Shown: positions 29,296-37,658 of the stretch, one piece after another
Layout of the letters: each line of letters begins with the position of its first letter
How positions within the stretch are numbered: position 1 is the stretch's first letter
DNA from: Bacteroidales bacterium
Lineage (GTDB): Bacteria > Bacteroidota > Bacteroidia > Bacteroidales > JAQUTK01
NCBI GenBank assembly: GCA_028709785.1
Contig: JAQUTK010000005.1
Location: 62,001 to 126,000 of the forward strand
Direction of reading: 5' to 3'
DNA length: 64,000 nt
Made by a program: the position numbers and the translations under genes
The notes under the pieces: generated by a model
What the model saw: the letters and a program-made list of their open reading frames with translations, nothing else
Databases searched by the model: none
What the model was told of the DNA's origin: nothing

Positions 29296-30033
29296 TTACA
29301 TTGTTGTCAGTCCGAGATGACGGTTGTACGATACCTTATCAAAACGATAATAGCGGGCAGCGCGATGAGCCACATTCTCCTCTTTCTCATCGAGAGCAAT
29401 CAGATAAGGCGAACGCTTCACCTTTTTATGGAAGTTACGCACATCCATTGTCTGATCATACACCACTTCATACAAACGACGAAGTTCAAGAAGGGTGAAC
29501 TTTGGGGGAAGAAGGCGATAAATAATGGACGGATCAAGTCGAATATTCTTACGAATCTCAACGAGTGCCTCTTTGAGTATCACATTATGGTCAAATGCCA
29601 AAGGTGGAACCTCATTAACAGGACACCAGCGTGCACTTAAATTAGCTGCCGGTTGAATCTTACGGGAGGTGATTCGGATCAAAGCCATATAGGCTACGGT
29701 CACAATACGTCCGATTTTAAGATCAACAGCCTCCTGCAACCAGTTCACATCTTCGGGTCTGGATGTACGTTCCGGATCACCGAATACTTTGAATTGTTTG
29801 AGATACGCGTTGTGAATGCCCGCCCATTCTTTTAATAACGACTGAGCCGCCTTGTCAGGATCCTCGTTGTTATAAATAAGTCTGCCGGGGAGTTTCATTC
29901 CATTGAATTGCGCATGATTTTCTACAAAATTCTTCTCCAATAGAAGCACCTGAAGACTATCTCCATTGTACCCCAATAAGACACAATCAACAGATACATG
30001 CGGATAGAAAGAGTTGTTTCCAGTTTTGTTCAT
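29296..30033 (-). CDS. Nudix-domain transcriptional regulator of xylose genes (NrtR-like)
   Basis: A 245-residue protein. The Nudix fold covers about residues 8-150 (VDCVLLGYNGDSLQVLLLEKN). The Nudix box is degenerate: after GRLIYNN the segment LLKEWAGI keeps only one of the expected glutamates, so hydrolase activity is unlikely. A winged helix-turn-helix covers about 165-240 (FTLLELRRLYEVVY, then HKKVKRSPYL). In Bacteroides, Nudix/wHTH proteins of the NrtR family regulate arabinose and xylose use, with sugars or sugar phosphates as effectors. Being first in an operon with xylB and xylA makes a xylose-responsive regulator the best reading. It probably controls its own promoter 24 bp upstream. 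Confidence 0.85.
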   Translation of the reverse strand: MNKTGNNSFYPHVSVDCVLLGYNGDSLQVLLLEKNFVENHAQFNGMKLPGRLIYNNEDPDKAAQSLLKEWAGIHNAYLKQFKVFGDPERTSRPEDVNWLQEAVDLKIGRIVTVAYMALIRITSRKIQPAANLSARWCPVNEVPPLAFDHNVILKEALVEIRKNIRLDPSIIYRLLPPKFTLLELRRLYEVVYDQTMDVRNFHKKVKRSPYLIALDEKEENVAHRAARYYRFDKVSYNRHLGLTTM

Positions 30034-30056
30034 TTCTCAATAATTAGATCGTCAAG

Positions 30057-30088
30057 CAAAAGTAGAATTCTTTTTGAATTACCACAAA
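30057..30088 (-). promoter_or_regulatory. Promoter of the xylose/GH95/esterase operon
   Basis: On the minus strand TTTG (30085-30088) and TACTTTTG (30057-30064) are separated by 20 bp. The predicted start is near 30050, giving a short leader before the regulator ATG at 30033. Confidence 0.65.
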
Positions 30089-30121
30089 GCTTTTTCTACT
30101 TATTTTTAGCGAGTTAGAGCC

Positions 30122-30129
30122 TATCTTTG
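30122..30129 (+). promoter_or_regulatory. Plus-strand -7 box reading into a gene-free region
   Basis: TATCTTTG matches TAnnTTTG exactly, but no clear TTG is seen at -33. It points into 30130-30606, where no credible protein gene exists on the plus strand. Confidence 0.4.
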
Positions 30130-30200
30130 CGTAATGCAAACAATAAGTAATTACGCTTATTGTCTTATATACAGTCAATATGAGAGAAACACTCATATTG
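30129..30200 (+). other. Overlapping alternative hairpins in a gene-free region
   Basis: GCGTAAT (30129-30135) pairs with ATTACGC (30150-30156). CAATAAG (30141-30147) pairs with CTTATTG (30156-30162). The two hairpins share bases and exclude each other. A third, CAATATGAG / CTCATATTG (30176-30184 with 30192-30200), is independent. They could be an operator for the divergent xylose regulator or parts of an RNA; 30034-30606 contains no recognised gene. Confidence 0.4.
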
Positions 30201-30390
30201 TTTCGCAGACAATAACAAAAGATTGTTAATAGGAAGATTGTTTGTGAGAATAGAGACTTTCACTTTTGATTGAGTTCTAACAGAAATGATTTACATCGGT
30301 TTAGCAATGAAAGGCATAAAGAGGATTAAGAAAAAACATAGAAGCAACAGGAAGGATTCAAAAGGATCTTTTCTCTTTTTGATACGGAAG

Positions 30391-30470
30391 CGTTTCCCGT
30401 TTCACCGGAGCGAAACGGAAATTATGCTGCAGTGAAACGAGAATAGTGCTGGAGTGAAACGGGAAATGAG
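30391..30470. repeat. Three tandem 22-bp repeats with an inverted partial copy
   Basis: Units at 30407-30428, 30429-30450 and 30451-30470 (last one truncated) share the core GTGAAACGRGAAT and the spacer GTGCT with a few substitutions. The preceding bases 30391-30406 are the reverse complement of the core, so a transcript could fold unit 3, or any unit, against the inverted copy. No enzyme or gene is associated. Confidence 0.6.
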
Positions 30471-30493
30471 AAATAGTTCTATAAGACGGACGC

Positions 30494-30546
30494 GTTGACT
30501 TTGTCAAAGAACCGGCACGAGACAATGCCAGGGTCATAGAGTCAAC
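30494..30546. other. Nested inverted repeat in the gene-free region
   Basis: GTTGACT (30494-30500) pairs with AGTCAAC (30540-30546). Inside, CCGGCA (30512-30517) pairs with TGCCAGG (30526-30532) with one bulged A. Together with the 22-bp repeats this suggests a structured transcript rather than a protein gene. Confidence 0.35.
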
Positions 30547-30606
30547 ACAATAGGAAGAAAGCACTAGCATGTGACAGAAAAGAGGCGATCTGATCTGTTT
30601 GTACTG

Positions 30607-30963
30607 TCAATGCATAAAAATATCTGAATAATCCAATGATTTCGGCCCGTACCAGGCATCTCTGAAATCACTGACTCTTACATTCTGAACCAGCGGTTCG
30701 TTATTCAACCAGTTAACCACAATCGTTCTCTGTTCTTCAGTTGCAGATCCGCGACTGCGTCTCACAATCATCAGCCTCCCTCCTGCTCCGATCCCTCCCC
30801 CACATAGCAGATCATTCTCCTCAATCGCTTCTTTTAAGAAACGAAGACAAAAATCCAGATAATCCTCCTGACTCATTGTTGAATCGGGCAGATCAAACTG
30901 AAGTTCAAAGCCCAGCTCTTTAAATTCGGCTTTGTGCAATTTTTTTCTGAGTCTCTTTTTCAT
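30607..30963 (-). CDS. yggL: YggL-like 50S ribosome-binding protein
   Basis: A 118-residue protein resembling E. coli YggL (DUF469) along its length: basic N-terminus MKKRLRKKLHKAEF, then ELGFELQFDLP, an acidic helix and the EEQRTIVVNWLNNEPLVQ segment near the end, followed by WYGP. YggL associates with the large ribosomal subunit; its function is unclear. The gene has its own promoter and stands alone between the xylose operon region and coaE. The Gly-rich insert GGGIGAGGR near residue 70 is at the same place as the Gly-containing loop of YggL. Confidence 0.8.
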   Translation of the reverse strand: MKKRLRKKLHKAEFKELGFELQFDLPDSTMSQEDYLDFCLRFLKEAIEENDLLCGGGIGAGGRLMIVRRSRGSATEEQRTIVVNWLNNEPLVQNVRVSDFRDAWYGPKSLDYSDIFMH

Positions 30964-30999
30964 AGTTAATCATCTTGTTTAGAAAGTGATGCAAGATAA

Positions 31000-31031
31000 C
31001 AAACGTATGAAAATAATCATACATTTCCAAA
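31000..31031 (-). promoter_or_regulatory. Promoter of yggL
   Basis: On the minus strand TTTG (31028-31031) and TACGTTTG (31000-31007) are spaced by 20 bp. The predicted start is near 30993, about 30 nt before the ATG. Confidence 0.65.
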
Positions 31032-31097
31032 TAAACGGACAGCAATTTAATAGATAAAATGAACCGTTTACGAGTAAATTTTCAGAAGGAGACGGAG

Positions 31098-31676
31098 TTA
31101 TCGGAGGATGTGGAGAAGATGGGCCACCTGAGGTATTATGGGATGGATTTCATCATTCATAATGGTATAATCAGCAAGGGAGTTTCGTTGCCTGTCGCTC
31201 AGCTGATTGTTCATACGATTGAGTACTTGTTGATGAGTCAAGCCATCCCGAAGCATGACGCGATGCAAACATTGCTCCTTTTGAGCAGACACATTGATCG
31301 CAACATCTACCAAACGATTAAAACCGGAGTCAAAAAGGATAGCACTCTCAATGGCAACGATCGAAGTCACCTGTTGATCGCTCCAGGCGGAGAAGTCGCG
31401 CGACACAGCCGGATGAATGATGCTATTGACTTGAAGAAGGTTCTCTTTATCCGTAAAAATAAGTCCGGCCAACCTGGGCTTGTCCAATTGTCCGTCGGCT
31501 CCATATAGTTCCGGACCAAAGAGAGAGATAAGTGCAGCTCTTACTTCCGGATCTACATTGACGATTCGTTTAGACTCAGCATCGGCATTATAAACAGGAA
31601 TGCCCATCAGTCGGAACAGGTCTGACACAACAGACTTTCCACTTCCCATGCCACCGGTGATTCCTATCTTTTTCAT
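31098..31676 (-). CDS. coaE: Dephospho-CoA kinase
   Basis: A 192-residue enzyme catalysing the last step of coenzyme A synthesis, ATP-dependent phosphorylation of dephospho-CoA. The P-loop GGMGSGKS lies at residues 8-15. YNADAESKRI follows with the substrate-binding Asp, and ESAILFDSGF plus the lid-region Arg/Gln pairs (LRDGLTHQQVLNRM) are as in the family. It lies 6 bp downstream of the YbbR-like gene, so it closes the nusB-yajC-ybbR-coaE operon, an arrangement I know from Bacteroidales. No anomaly seen. Confidence 0.95.
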   Translation of the reverse strand: MKKIGITGGMGSGKSVVSDLFRLMGIPVYNADAESKRIVNVDPEVRAALISLFGPELYGADGQLDKPRLAGLIFTDKENLLQVNSIIHPAVSRDFSAWSDQQVTSIVAIESAILFDSGFNRLVDVAINVSAQKEQCLHRVMLRDGLTHQQVLNRMNNQLSDRQRNSLADYTIMNDEIHPIIPQVAHLLHILR

Positions 31677-31682
31677 TTCAGC

Positions 31683-32768
31683 TTATTTGTTTGCTGAAAC
31701 AGCGGTAGCAACTTTTGTTTCAGAAGCGCCTTTATTCTTTTGTTGCTCCTCATCCAGCTCAGAAGTAGGTATTTCTTCAACAAGACATTCCGTCTCCTCA
31801 GGATTAATACGTACATTAAATATATAGTCGGGCGCAGAGAGCAGATCGATTTTTTGAATACTTTCGCGCTGATCATCCATGATCGTATTATAGTCGATGG
31901 CCAGCGTAAAGTCACTCTCTTTGACCTTTGAATACTTGCTGAGCACAACGCAGTAAGTGACCCGTACACGGGAAGGAAAGGTAACTAGACGCTGATGCTT
32001 GGGAAAATTGACTCCTGTGACAGGCAATTCAAGGAAAGTCTCCGTAAAGGCTTCCACAGGAATAGTTACATCTACAAAATCGGGCACAAAGCGGATTCCA
32101 TCGGGTGCTTGTAAAGGAGCTTTGAAAGTCAGGGAGTCTTTGACTTGTTCTTTCAGAAAGAAAATGGTGGAAACCTCCTTTAATGTATCCAAAGCTTGCT
32201 GACTGCCATAGGCTTTCACGGTAGAAGGCATAGCGGAGATCGTTCCGTTGAGAGTATATTGTGACTCAAGCTGTACATCCACGTTGACAGTAACCGGCAA
32301 CACTTTTTCTTTTTCTATCGCATAATTCAGCACCAGATTATCCGGACCAATACTCAAGATCTTGGTAGTAGACTTAAAACGCTTACGGATGGCTTCTTCA
32401 TACATACCGGTGAAGATCGAATGAATACCGGAACCGTCCATCTCCTCTTTACTCAGATCGATTTCTACCGGAACAAAATCTTTGCTCGCCAGCGAGAGCA
32501 GTTCAAGACCCTGGTCTTCTACCCTCACATGAAAATAGAGAGGAGGTTTTGATGTCAGCAGATAGCTCTCAGGAAGATTGATGTAACTGATCGGAACTTC
32601 GAAGTTTGCTTCATAATTGTCCTTCGAATTCTGGATGAACCAGAGTATAAATGAGAGAATGACAAACACGAGAAAGGTCAGTAGTTCTTTGAAAGAGCGA
32701 CTTCCAAAGAATTTCCTGACCTTATTCCCTACTTGAATGAGCGTCTTAATAAGTTCGTCCATTCTCAT
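31683..32768 (-). CDS. YbbR/CdaR-like domain protein
   Basis: A 361-residue protein with one N-terminal transmembrane helix (about residues 28-45, LTFLVFVILSFILWFI) and an extracytoplasmic part containing YbbR-like beta repeats (about 55-310; recurring patterns such as PVTVNVDVQ and VDVTIPVEAF). In Firmicutes, YbbR/CdaR proteins regulate the diadenylate cyclase CdaA; in Bacteroidota the function is untested and the neighbours differ. It lies 7 bp after yajC and 6 bp before coaE, in one operon. The C-terminal 40 residues are Glu/Ser/Ala-rich and probably disordered. Confidence 0.85.
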   Translation of the reverse strand: MRMDELIKTLIQVGNKVRKFFGSRSFKELLTFLVFVILSFILWFIQNSKDNYEANFEVPISYINLPESYLLTSKPPLYFHVRVEDQGLELLSLASKDFVPVEIDLSKEEMDGSGIHSIFTGMYEEAIRKRFKSTTKILSIGPDNLVLNYAIEKEKVLPVTVNVDVQLESQYTLNGTISAMPSTVKAYGSQQALDTLKEVSTIFFLKEQVKDSLTFKAPLQAPDGIRFVPDFVDVTIPVEAFTETFLELPVTGVNFPKHQRLVTFPSRVRVTYCVVLSKYSKVKESDFTLAIDYNTIMDDQRESIQKIDLLSAPDYIFNVRINPEETECLVEEIPTSELDEEQQKNKGASETKVATAVSANK

Positions 32769-32775
32769 GAGACAC

Positions 32776-33093
32776 TTATTTTACAGATTGCTGCACATCA
32801 GCAGGAGATGCAAAAATCGAATTGCGATCTACTGTGATACGCACATTATCAGCAATCTCAATAACGATTACAGTGTCTTTGATATCTTTGATTTTGCCAT
32901 GGATACCACCAGCTGTAACCACTTTATCGCCGACAGCAAGTCCTGATCTGAATTTTGCGATTTCTTTCTGTTTCTTCTGTTGCGGGCGAATCATGAAAAC
33001 ATACATGATCACGACCATTAATACAATAATGATCAGATTCATATTCATTGATCCAGCACCTGTTGCAGCTTGCAAAAAAATAGTTGAAGTCAT
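32776..33093 (-). CDS. yajC: Sec translocase accessory subunit YajC
   Basis: A 105-residue small membrane protein with a single helix (about residues 17-36, LIIIVLMVVIMYVFMI) followed by the family signature RPQQKKQKE and a cytoplasmic beta domain (VGDKVVTAGGIHGKI). YajC associates with SecDF and the SecYEG translocon. It is 51 bp downstream of nusB and 7 bp upstream of the YbbR-like gene. Length is typical. Confidence 0.95.
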   Translation of the reverse strand: MTSTIFLQAATGAGSMNMNLIIIVLMVVIMYVFMIRPQQKKQKEIAKFRSGLAVGDKVVTAGGIHGKIKDIKDTVIVIEIADNVRITVDRNSIFASPADVQQSVK

Positions 33094-33144
33094 AATACTT
33101 TGTGTGTTTAAAATTAATATACTCTATATAATCCACTGAAGAAA

Positions 33145-34065
33145 TTACTTCTTCAGCAGTCTGTTTTCCGTTTTAAGTTTGGCAACGATGTTATCCAGAA
33201 CGCCATTGATAAAAGTACTGCTCTTTTCAGTGCTGTAATCTTTGGCAATCTCCAGAAACTCGTTAAACGTTACATTCACCGGAATGGATGGAAAGTTAAT
33301 CAGTTCGGCGATTGCTACCTCCATTATGACGATATCCATGAATGCGATCCGTTCGATATCCCAATTCTTTATGCTCACATTGATCATCTCGCGATACTCT
33401 TTCTCGTTTGTGATCACATCGCGAAGAAGTTTGCAAGCATAATCTTTATCTTCATCATCTCTGAACATGGGAAGCAATTCCTGATCTCCTCCCTGTTCCA
33501 TATCCATCCGTTTGATGGTCTTCAATACAAATGTGCTGACAATTTCCAGGTCGTCATTCCAATAAATCGACTTCTCTTCAAGTAAAGCGATCAGATCGTC
33601 ATCTGCAAAAATAACATTTTTACAAATCTTACGCCAGAATTCCTGGTCATTTTTATAGGAGAAGTCATCTGACTCCATATACTCCTTATAAATATCAGAA
33701 GCAATTATCTTGCCCAGCATATTTTTCAGGAAGGTATCATCCCAACTGATACACTTCTCTTCCACATAGGCCATAAGCGCCTTATTTCTTGCCATCAGGT
33801 CGGCAAACTTATTGTCAACAAAACGGGTATTGGGAGTAAGATCATCAACCGTAGGCATCAGCTTGACTCTTCCATATTCAAGGCGACGACGGGCAAGAGT
33901 GGTAAGTTGTACAATCAGATACAATAAAGCATTATATAGCTCATACGATTTTTCAAGACTGAAAAGCAGTTCCTTCTGTGCGGTCGAAGGATTTGAGTTT
34001 CCACCCTGATAAAACGAATATAAGATTTGTATCGTTTTGATTCTGATAAGTATTCTGTTGATCAT
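33145..34065 (-). CDS. nusB: Transcription antitermination protein NusB, long Bacteroidota form
   Basis: A 306-residue protein, about twice the length of E. coli NusB, as usual in Bacteroidota. The conserved NusB helical domain occupies the C-terminal half (about 175-300), with INVSIKNWDIERIAFMDIVIMEVAIAE broken into two helices and the closing VNVTFNEFLEIAKDYSTEKSSTFINGVLD region. The N-terminal half (starting RILIRIKTIQILYSFYQ) is a second, diverged helical repeat. NusB with NusE (S10) binds boxA RNA for ribosomal RNA antitermination. It is first in the operon with yajC, ybbR and coaE. Confidence 0.94.
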   Translation of the reverse strand: MINRILIRIKTIQILYSFYQGGNSNPSTAQKELLFSLEKSYELYNALLYLIVQLTTLARRRLEYGRVKLMPTVDDLTPNTRFVDNKFADLMARNKALMAYVEEKCISWDDTFLKNMLGKIIASDIYKEYMESDDFSYKNDQEFWRKICKNVIFADDDLIALLEEKSIYWNDDLEIVSTFVLKTIKRMDMEQGGDQELLPMFRDDEDKDYACKLLRDVITNEKEYREMINVSIKNWDIERIAFMDIVIMEVAIAELINFPSIPVNVTFNEFLEIAKDYSTEKSSTFINGVLDNIVAKLKTENRLLKK

Positions 34066-34090
34066 CTTTAATATAGGTTCATTTGAGTCA

Positions 34091-34098
34091 CAAAGATA
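34091..34098 (-). promoter_or_regulatory. -7 promoter box of the nusB operon
   Basis: TATCTTTG on the minus strand is an exact TAnnTTTG match, 26 bp upstream of the nusB ATG. No TTG is seen at -33. Confidence 0.5.
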
Positions 34099-34222
34099 CT
34101 ACATTTTTCTTCTCTGTGACTTATTCACATTGAGAAATCATGCGAACGGGAGAAATATAGTAGTCCTATCATCCATCAGAATGAGCGTATCTGCTCTTTT
34201 GTATGGGCATAAACAGTAAATA

Positions 34223-34258
34223 AAGAGAGGCCTTGAATTTTCATTCAAGGCCTCTCTT
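34223..34258 (-). terminator. Terminator of the first sorting-domain protein gene
   Basis: A perfect 15-bp stem (AAGAGAGGCCTTGAA and complement) with a 6-nt loop, 20 bp after the stop codon, followed on the minus strand by TATTTACTG. The same hairpin sequence recurs after the paralogous gene at 37603-37638. Confidence 0.8.
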
Positions 34259-34278
34259 GGCAAAATCTACAAGCAAGC

Positions 34279-37200
34279 TTATTCAGCATTGTATCTGAAT
34301 CGAACATACTGTTCATTATCAGGACCTTCCAATCTCAGTAAATAGATTCCGGACTCTTTTAATCCTGTAAATGAAGCCGTTGTTGTCATCGCTTCCTTAC
34401 TGAACGTCTTGTATTCATCCATAACAGTCTCTTGCAAAATACCATACACATCATATACTTTCAAAGAAACCTGACCTGGTTTGATCACATTGTACGTGAT
34501 AGTCACCGGAGTATTTCCCGATACCGTTGTGGCACTCATAGAGAGTTTCATATTCGTCATATCCTCTTGAGAGTAGATATTATCAAATTCTTCAACACGG
34601 TCATACTGCTTGATCGAAAAATTTCTTGCTTTTCCAAGAGCCAGAATTGCGTCACCGGCAAATGTACCACCGGTCAGATACAAACCAATAGCAATATTAT
34701 CGTCCACTACACCTTCCGAGAGAAAACTGATTTTAAGCGGATCAAGAAGGAAGTCCCACCAGAAGAGGTTATCGTACGAATAATAAGCAGTCAGATAATC
34801 CTGTGCATAGTAATTCAGACGAAGCTTTATATAAACATCGTGTGCTATATTCTCTAAATCCAGTTTTTTGTATTCATAATTGTATCCCCAACGGTAAGTC
34901 AGACGCCCTCCTTCAAATGAACCAATTCCATAAGATACTGCAGGAGAGTTAGGAGAAACCTGATCATTCAGTAGAGTACGCAACATTACTCCCATATAGG
35001 TTCCTCGTCCGGCATTGCCAATGGAGTCAATCTTCAACGATATTTCAATTGGCTTGGATGGATCGTATCCCTTCTTATACAGATAACTGGTCACGTCAAT
35101 ATGCTTCATCACCTGTTGTTGAGTCGTGATGAAAGAGAGAGAATCAATTGTACCCGTCAGACTTCGTTTAATGGTATCCAGAGCAGCCAGTTTCTCCTTC
35201 TTGGTACCATAAGGAACCTGCATACTATCCAGTTCAGACTTGAAGCGATTAATTACCTTATCTGTATCATAAGCAATTATTCTCGGAAAGGTTAGTTTTA
35301 CAGAGTCCATAAACAGCTTGTCAGCATCAGATGCTGTAGGATAAACCTTCAGAATAGAGTCATACATTAGTTTCTCTTCATCATTCATCAGCTGCATATC
35401 AATTTCTTCACTTGGAAGGATATACTTTGTCGGATTTAAAGAAAGGCCGGCATACGGTTCTTTGCTTGAAGTACTAAACAACACCCTAAATCCCAACAGA
35501 TTAAATGTAGGTGAATTAGAAATAAACTTCAGGAGATTCTTACCTTTCGCAAGCAAAATTTTACCGGTACCCCCTTTCTTCCAATCCTTTCCGTTAGCTC
35601 CATTCGTGATCGTAAGAGTGGGAACCTGCATAATTCCATTCACCTGAACCTCCATACTTTTGTTCGGTTCTTTACATGCAGCAACAGGAGAAATCAAATA
35701 ATAACCGGCTCGCGGAGCATACACCGTATACGAAACCCAATCACCCGGCGAAATATTTGTTATATAAGGTAAACCACGTACAGGCTGACCTGTTGCTCTG
35801 TCTGTATAGTTGATTCGTTCCGTCCAGAAGCCCTTACATTCATCCCATATTACTTTATTACTGGGATCTTTGGAAACTACAAATACCAATTCATCACTAC
35901 CCTTTGACGGACTATTCTTTTCTGATCCACCCGTATAATATACTGTGTCAGCAGACGAATTCTTTGTCAAGAACGCGAGATCGATGCCCGATCCCACAAA
36001 GCCTCCTGTTTCTCCACGGAGCGTATCCTTGGCATAACCGGCAGCTTTTGTATACCTGAACAATTCATCACGGAACGTATATCTTTCAGCTCCTTGTACG
36101 TAGATCTCAGATGATGCAATAGCTGTAGGTTCTCCGTTGCCCACTAACTTAGAGTAATTACCCACGCCTAATCCACCCCAATTATATTCCCAGCTCCCAA
36201 TAAACACAGGATATTTTGTACTGATACTCAATTGCTTCGTTACAAATTCATCACCCCATTCCAGCACCGGTTCAACAGGAACCTCCATATTCTTCAGTTC
36301 CCATCCAAAAGGAGCATATGTATTATCGGCATGAGGTATTTTTCCACCGGCCACACAGACAGAATAATCTGTAGTCATTGTATGGCCCTGGATAGTACAA
36401 GTCATTTTTATAGTTGTTACACCAGGGCGATTACCGGTAATATGCAAAAACCTTCTGTATTCGTCTCCTGTTAACAGATATTCTTCATCTGTAGCTTTCT
36501 TCTCCCAAAAATAGACATCCGCAATAGACTTATCTACTGATTCTGCATCAATTGTAAAATACTCACCCAATGCATGTCCGAAAACACTAGTGACGTCAAC
36601 ATCTTTTCCTTTTCCACCCACTCTCAGAGGCTGAGCAAAAAACGCATCCACATTCTCATCGCCAACAACCTCATAAGGAACTTCAATATCAGTCACAGTT
36701 ACATTATCAAACAACATGATAGCAGGCACTGGTTCTAGCGGATGATCTTCCATATGTCCACAGGCACCAATTCCCATATACGCCTTGCCTGATAATTCCA
36801 ATCTGACAACAGCAGCTATTTTCTCCCAGGGAGCACCTTCCACATCATCCTTGTGATAAGATGTAACGTACAAACCCTGACGAATAAATTTCATCCAACG
36901 AGGAAATGTTGTTTTTTGAGTACTTGTCTCCTTATCTTTTGTATAGATACACCTGGAATCACAACCGCCTCCAGTCTCCAAACGAAAGTCAAAACAAACC
37001 TGGCCACCATTTGCCGTCTCTTTCGTTTCTTCATACACCATGGAAGCATTATCTGCTAAAGACGAACGGATCATGATAAAACCTTTCTGATGGGAATTCT
37101 TAATGACTTCAGCATCCATGATACGGGCAACCACCTGTTTATCTTCATCTGTCTTAAAATAGATGAAGCCAAACTGATCTTGAGAGTTCCACACATTATT

Positions 37201-37428
37201 TCCATATGCCTTCAAGTAATATTGACCCGTAGCTGCATTATAGCACCAATCGGTCTGCGGTGAGATATTACCAACATCTTTAAATGCCCAACCATCCGGT
37301 AGCGGATCAGTCAGCCCGGTAGGGAGCGGACGTGGAATACGATTCACATCATAAGCACTTACCTGTAATGCAATAAAAAGAAATAAGAATGATGCTACAA
37401 ACATCTGCAACAAATTAATCTTCTTCAT
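34279..37428 (-). CDS. Large secreted carbohydrate-binding protein with sorting-domain tail, paralogue A
   Basis: A 1049-residue protein with a signal peptide (about 1-25, ending QVSA). Residues about 30-250 look like a concanavalin-type beta-sandwich (WAFKDVGNISPQTDWCYN). A middle region of about 250-500 is unrecognised. Residues about 515-665 resemble CBM6/CBM35 (SPGDWVSYTVYAPRAGYY, then LLGFRVLF). A Lys/Asp-rich helical linker follows (about 670-790), then a second large beta-sandwich (about 795-965). The last 85 residues have the pattern of type IX secretion C-terminal domains: ITYNVIKPGQVSLKVYDVYG and SGIYLLRLEG. No catalytic motif is recognised. It is about 75-80 percent similar by eye to the adjacent gene. 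A cell-surface glycan-binding role is inference. Confidence 0.8.
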   Translation of the reverse strand: MKKINLLQMFVASFLFLFIALQVSAYDVNRIPRPLPTGLTDPLPDGWAFKDVGNISPQTDWCYNAATGQYYLKAYGNNVWNSQDQFGFIYFKTDEDKQVVARIMDAEVIKNSHQKGFIMIRSSLADNASMVYEETKETANGGQVCFDFRLETGGGCDSRCIYTKDKETSTQKTTFPRWMKFIRQGLYVTSYHKDDVEGAPWEKIAAVVRLELSGKAYMGIGACGHMEDHPLEPVPAIMLFDNVTVTDIEVPYEVVGDENVDAFFAQPLRVGGKGKDVDVTSVFGHALGEYFTIDAESVDKSIADVYFWEKKATDEEYLLTGDEYRRFLHITGNRPGVTTIKMTCTIQGHTMTTDYSVCVAGGKIPHADNTYAPFGWELKNMEVPVEPVLEWGDEFVTKQLSISTKYPVFIGSWEYNWGGLGVGNYSKLVGNGEPTAIASSEIYVQGAERYTFRDELFRYTKAAGYAKDTLRGETGGFVGSGIDLAFLTKNSSADTVYYTGGSEKNSPSKGSDELVFVVSKDPSNKVIWDECKGFWTERINYTDRATGQPVRGLPYITNISPGDWVSYTVYAPRAGYYLISPVAACKEPNKSMEVQVNGIMQVPTLTITNGANGKDWKKGGTGKILLAKGKNLLKFISNSPTFNLLGFRVLFSTSSKEPYAGLSLNPTKYILPSEEIDMQLMNDEEKLMYDSILKVYPTASDADKLFMDSVKLTFPRIIAYDTDKVINRFKSELDSMQVPYGTKKEKLAALDTIKRSLTGTIDSLSFITTQQQVMKHIDVTSYLYKKGYDPSKPIEISLKIDSIGNAGRGTYMGVMLRTLLNDQVSPNSPAVSYGIGSFEGGRLTYRWGYNYEYKKLDLENIAHDVYIKLRLNYYAQDYLTAYYSYDNLFWWDFLLDPLKISFLSEGVVDDNIAIGLYLTGGTFAGDAILALGKARNFSIKQYDRVEEFDNIYSQEDMTNMKLSMSATTVSGNTPVTITYNVIKPGQVSLKVYDVYGILQETVMDEYKTFSKEAMTTTASFTGLKESGIYLLRLEGPDNEQYVRFRYNAE

Positions 37429-37461
37429 GGCGTGTTATGTCTTAATGGTTTATAAAGTCCT

Positions 37462-37469
37462 CAAATGTA
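37462..37469 (-). promoter_or_regulatory. Candidate -7 box for paralogue A
   Basis: TACATTTG on the minus strand matches TAnnTTTG, 33 bp upstream of the ATG. No -33 TTG at the right distance. A terminator separates this gene from paralogue B, so a separate promoter is expected. Confidence 0.4.
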
Positions 37470-37602
37470 TAACTATTTTTTGTATTATACGAATTTATTT
37501 AAGAAATAATTCTTTAAGGGCATTTATTTTTTCCAAGATAAACAATTAGATACTTATATCTTCATAACAAGCATATTCAACCAACACACGGCACACCGTA
37601 AA

Positions 37603-37638
37603 AAGAGAGGCCTTGAATTTTCATTCAAGGCCTCTCTT
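37603..37638 (-). terminator. Terminator of the second sorting-domain protein gene
   Basis: The same 15-bp perfect stem and loop sequence as at 34223-34258, 20 bp after the stop codon of paralogue B; on the minus strand it is followed by TTTTACGG. The duplicated unit therefore included the terminator. Confidence 0.8.
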
Positions 37639-37658
37639 GGTAAAATCAATAAGTGAGC

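Noticed and set aside
30358..30570. 70-codon minus-strand frame across the 22-bp repeats
   Set aside because: Composition follows the repeats, no start context, no similarity to known proteins; treated as non-coding.
31059..31508. 149-codon plus-strand frame opposite coaE
   Set aside because: Antisense to the conserved coaE gene and extends only slightly beyond it; no family features.
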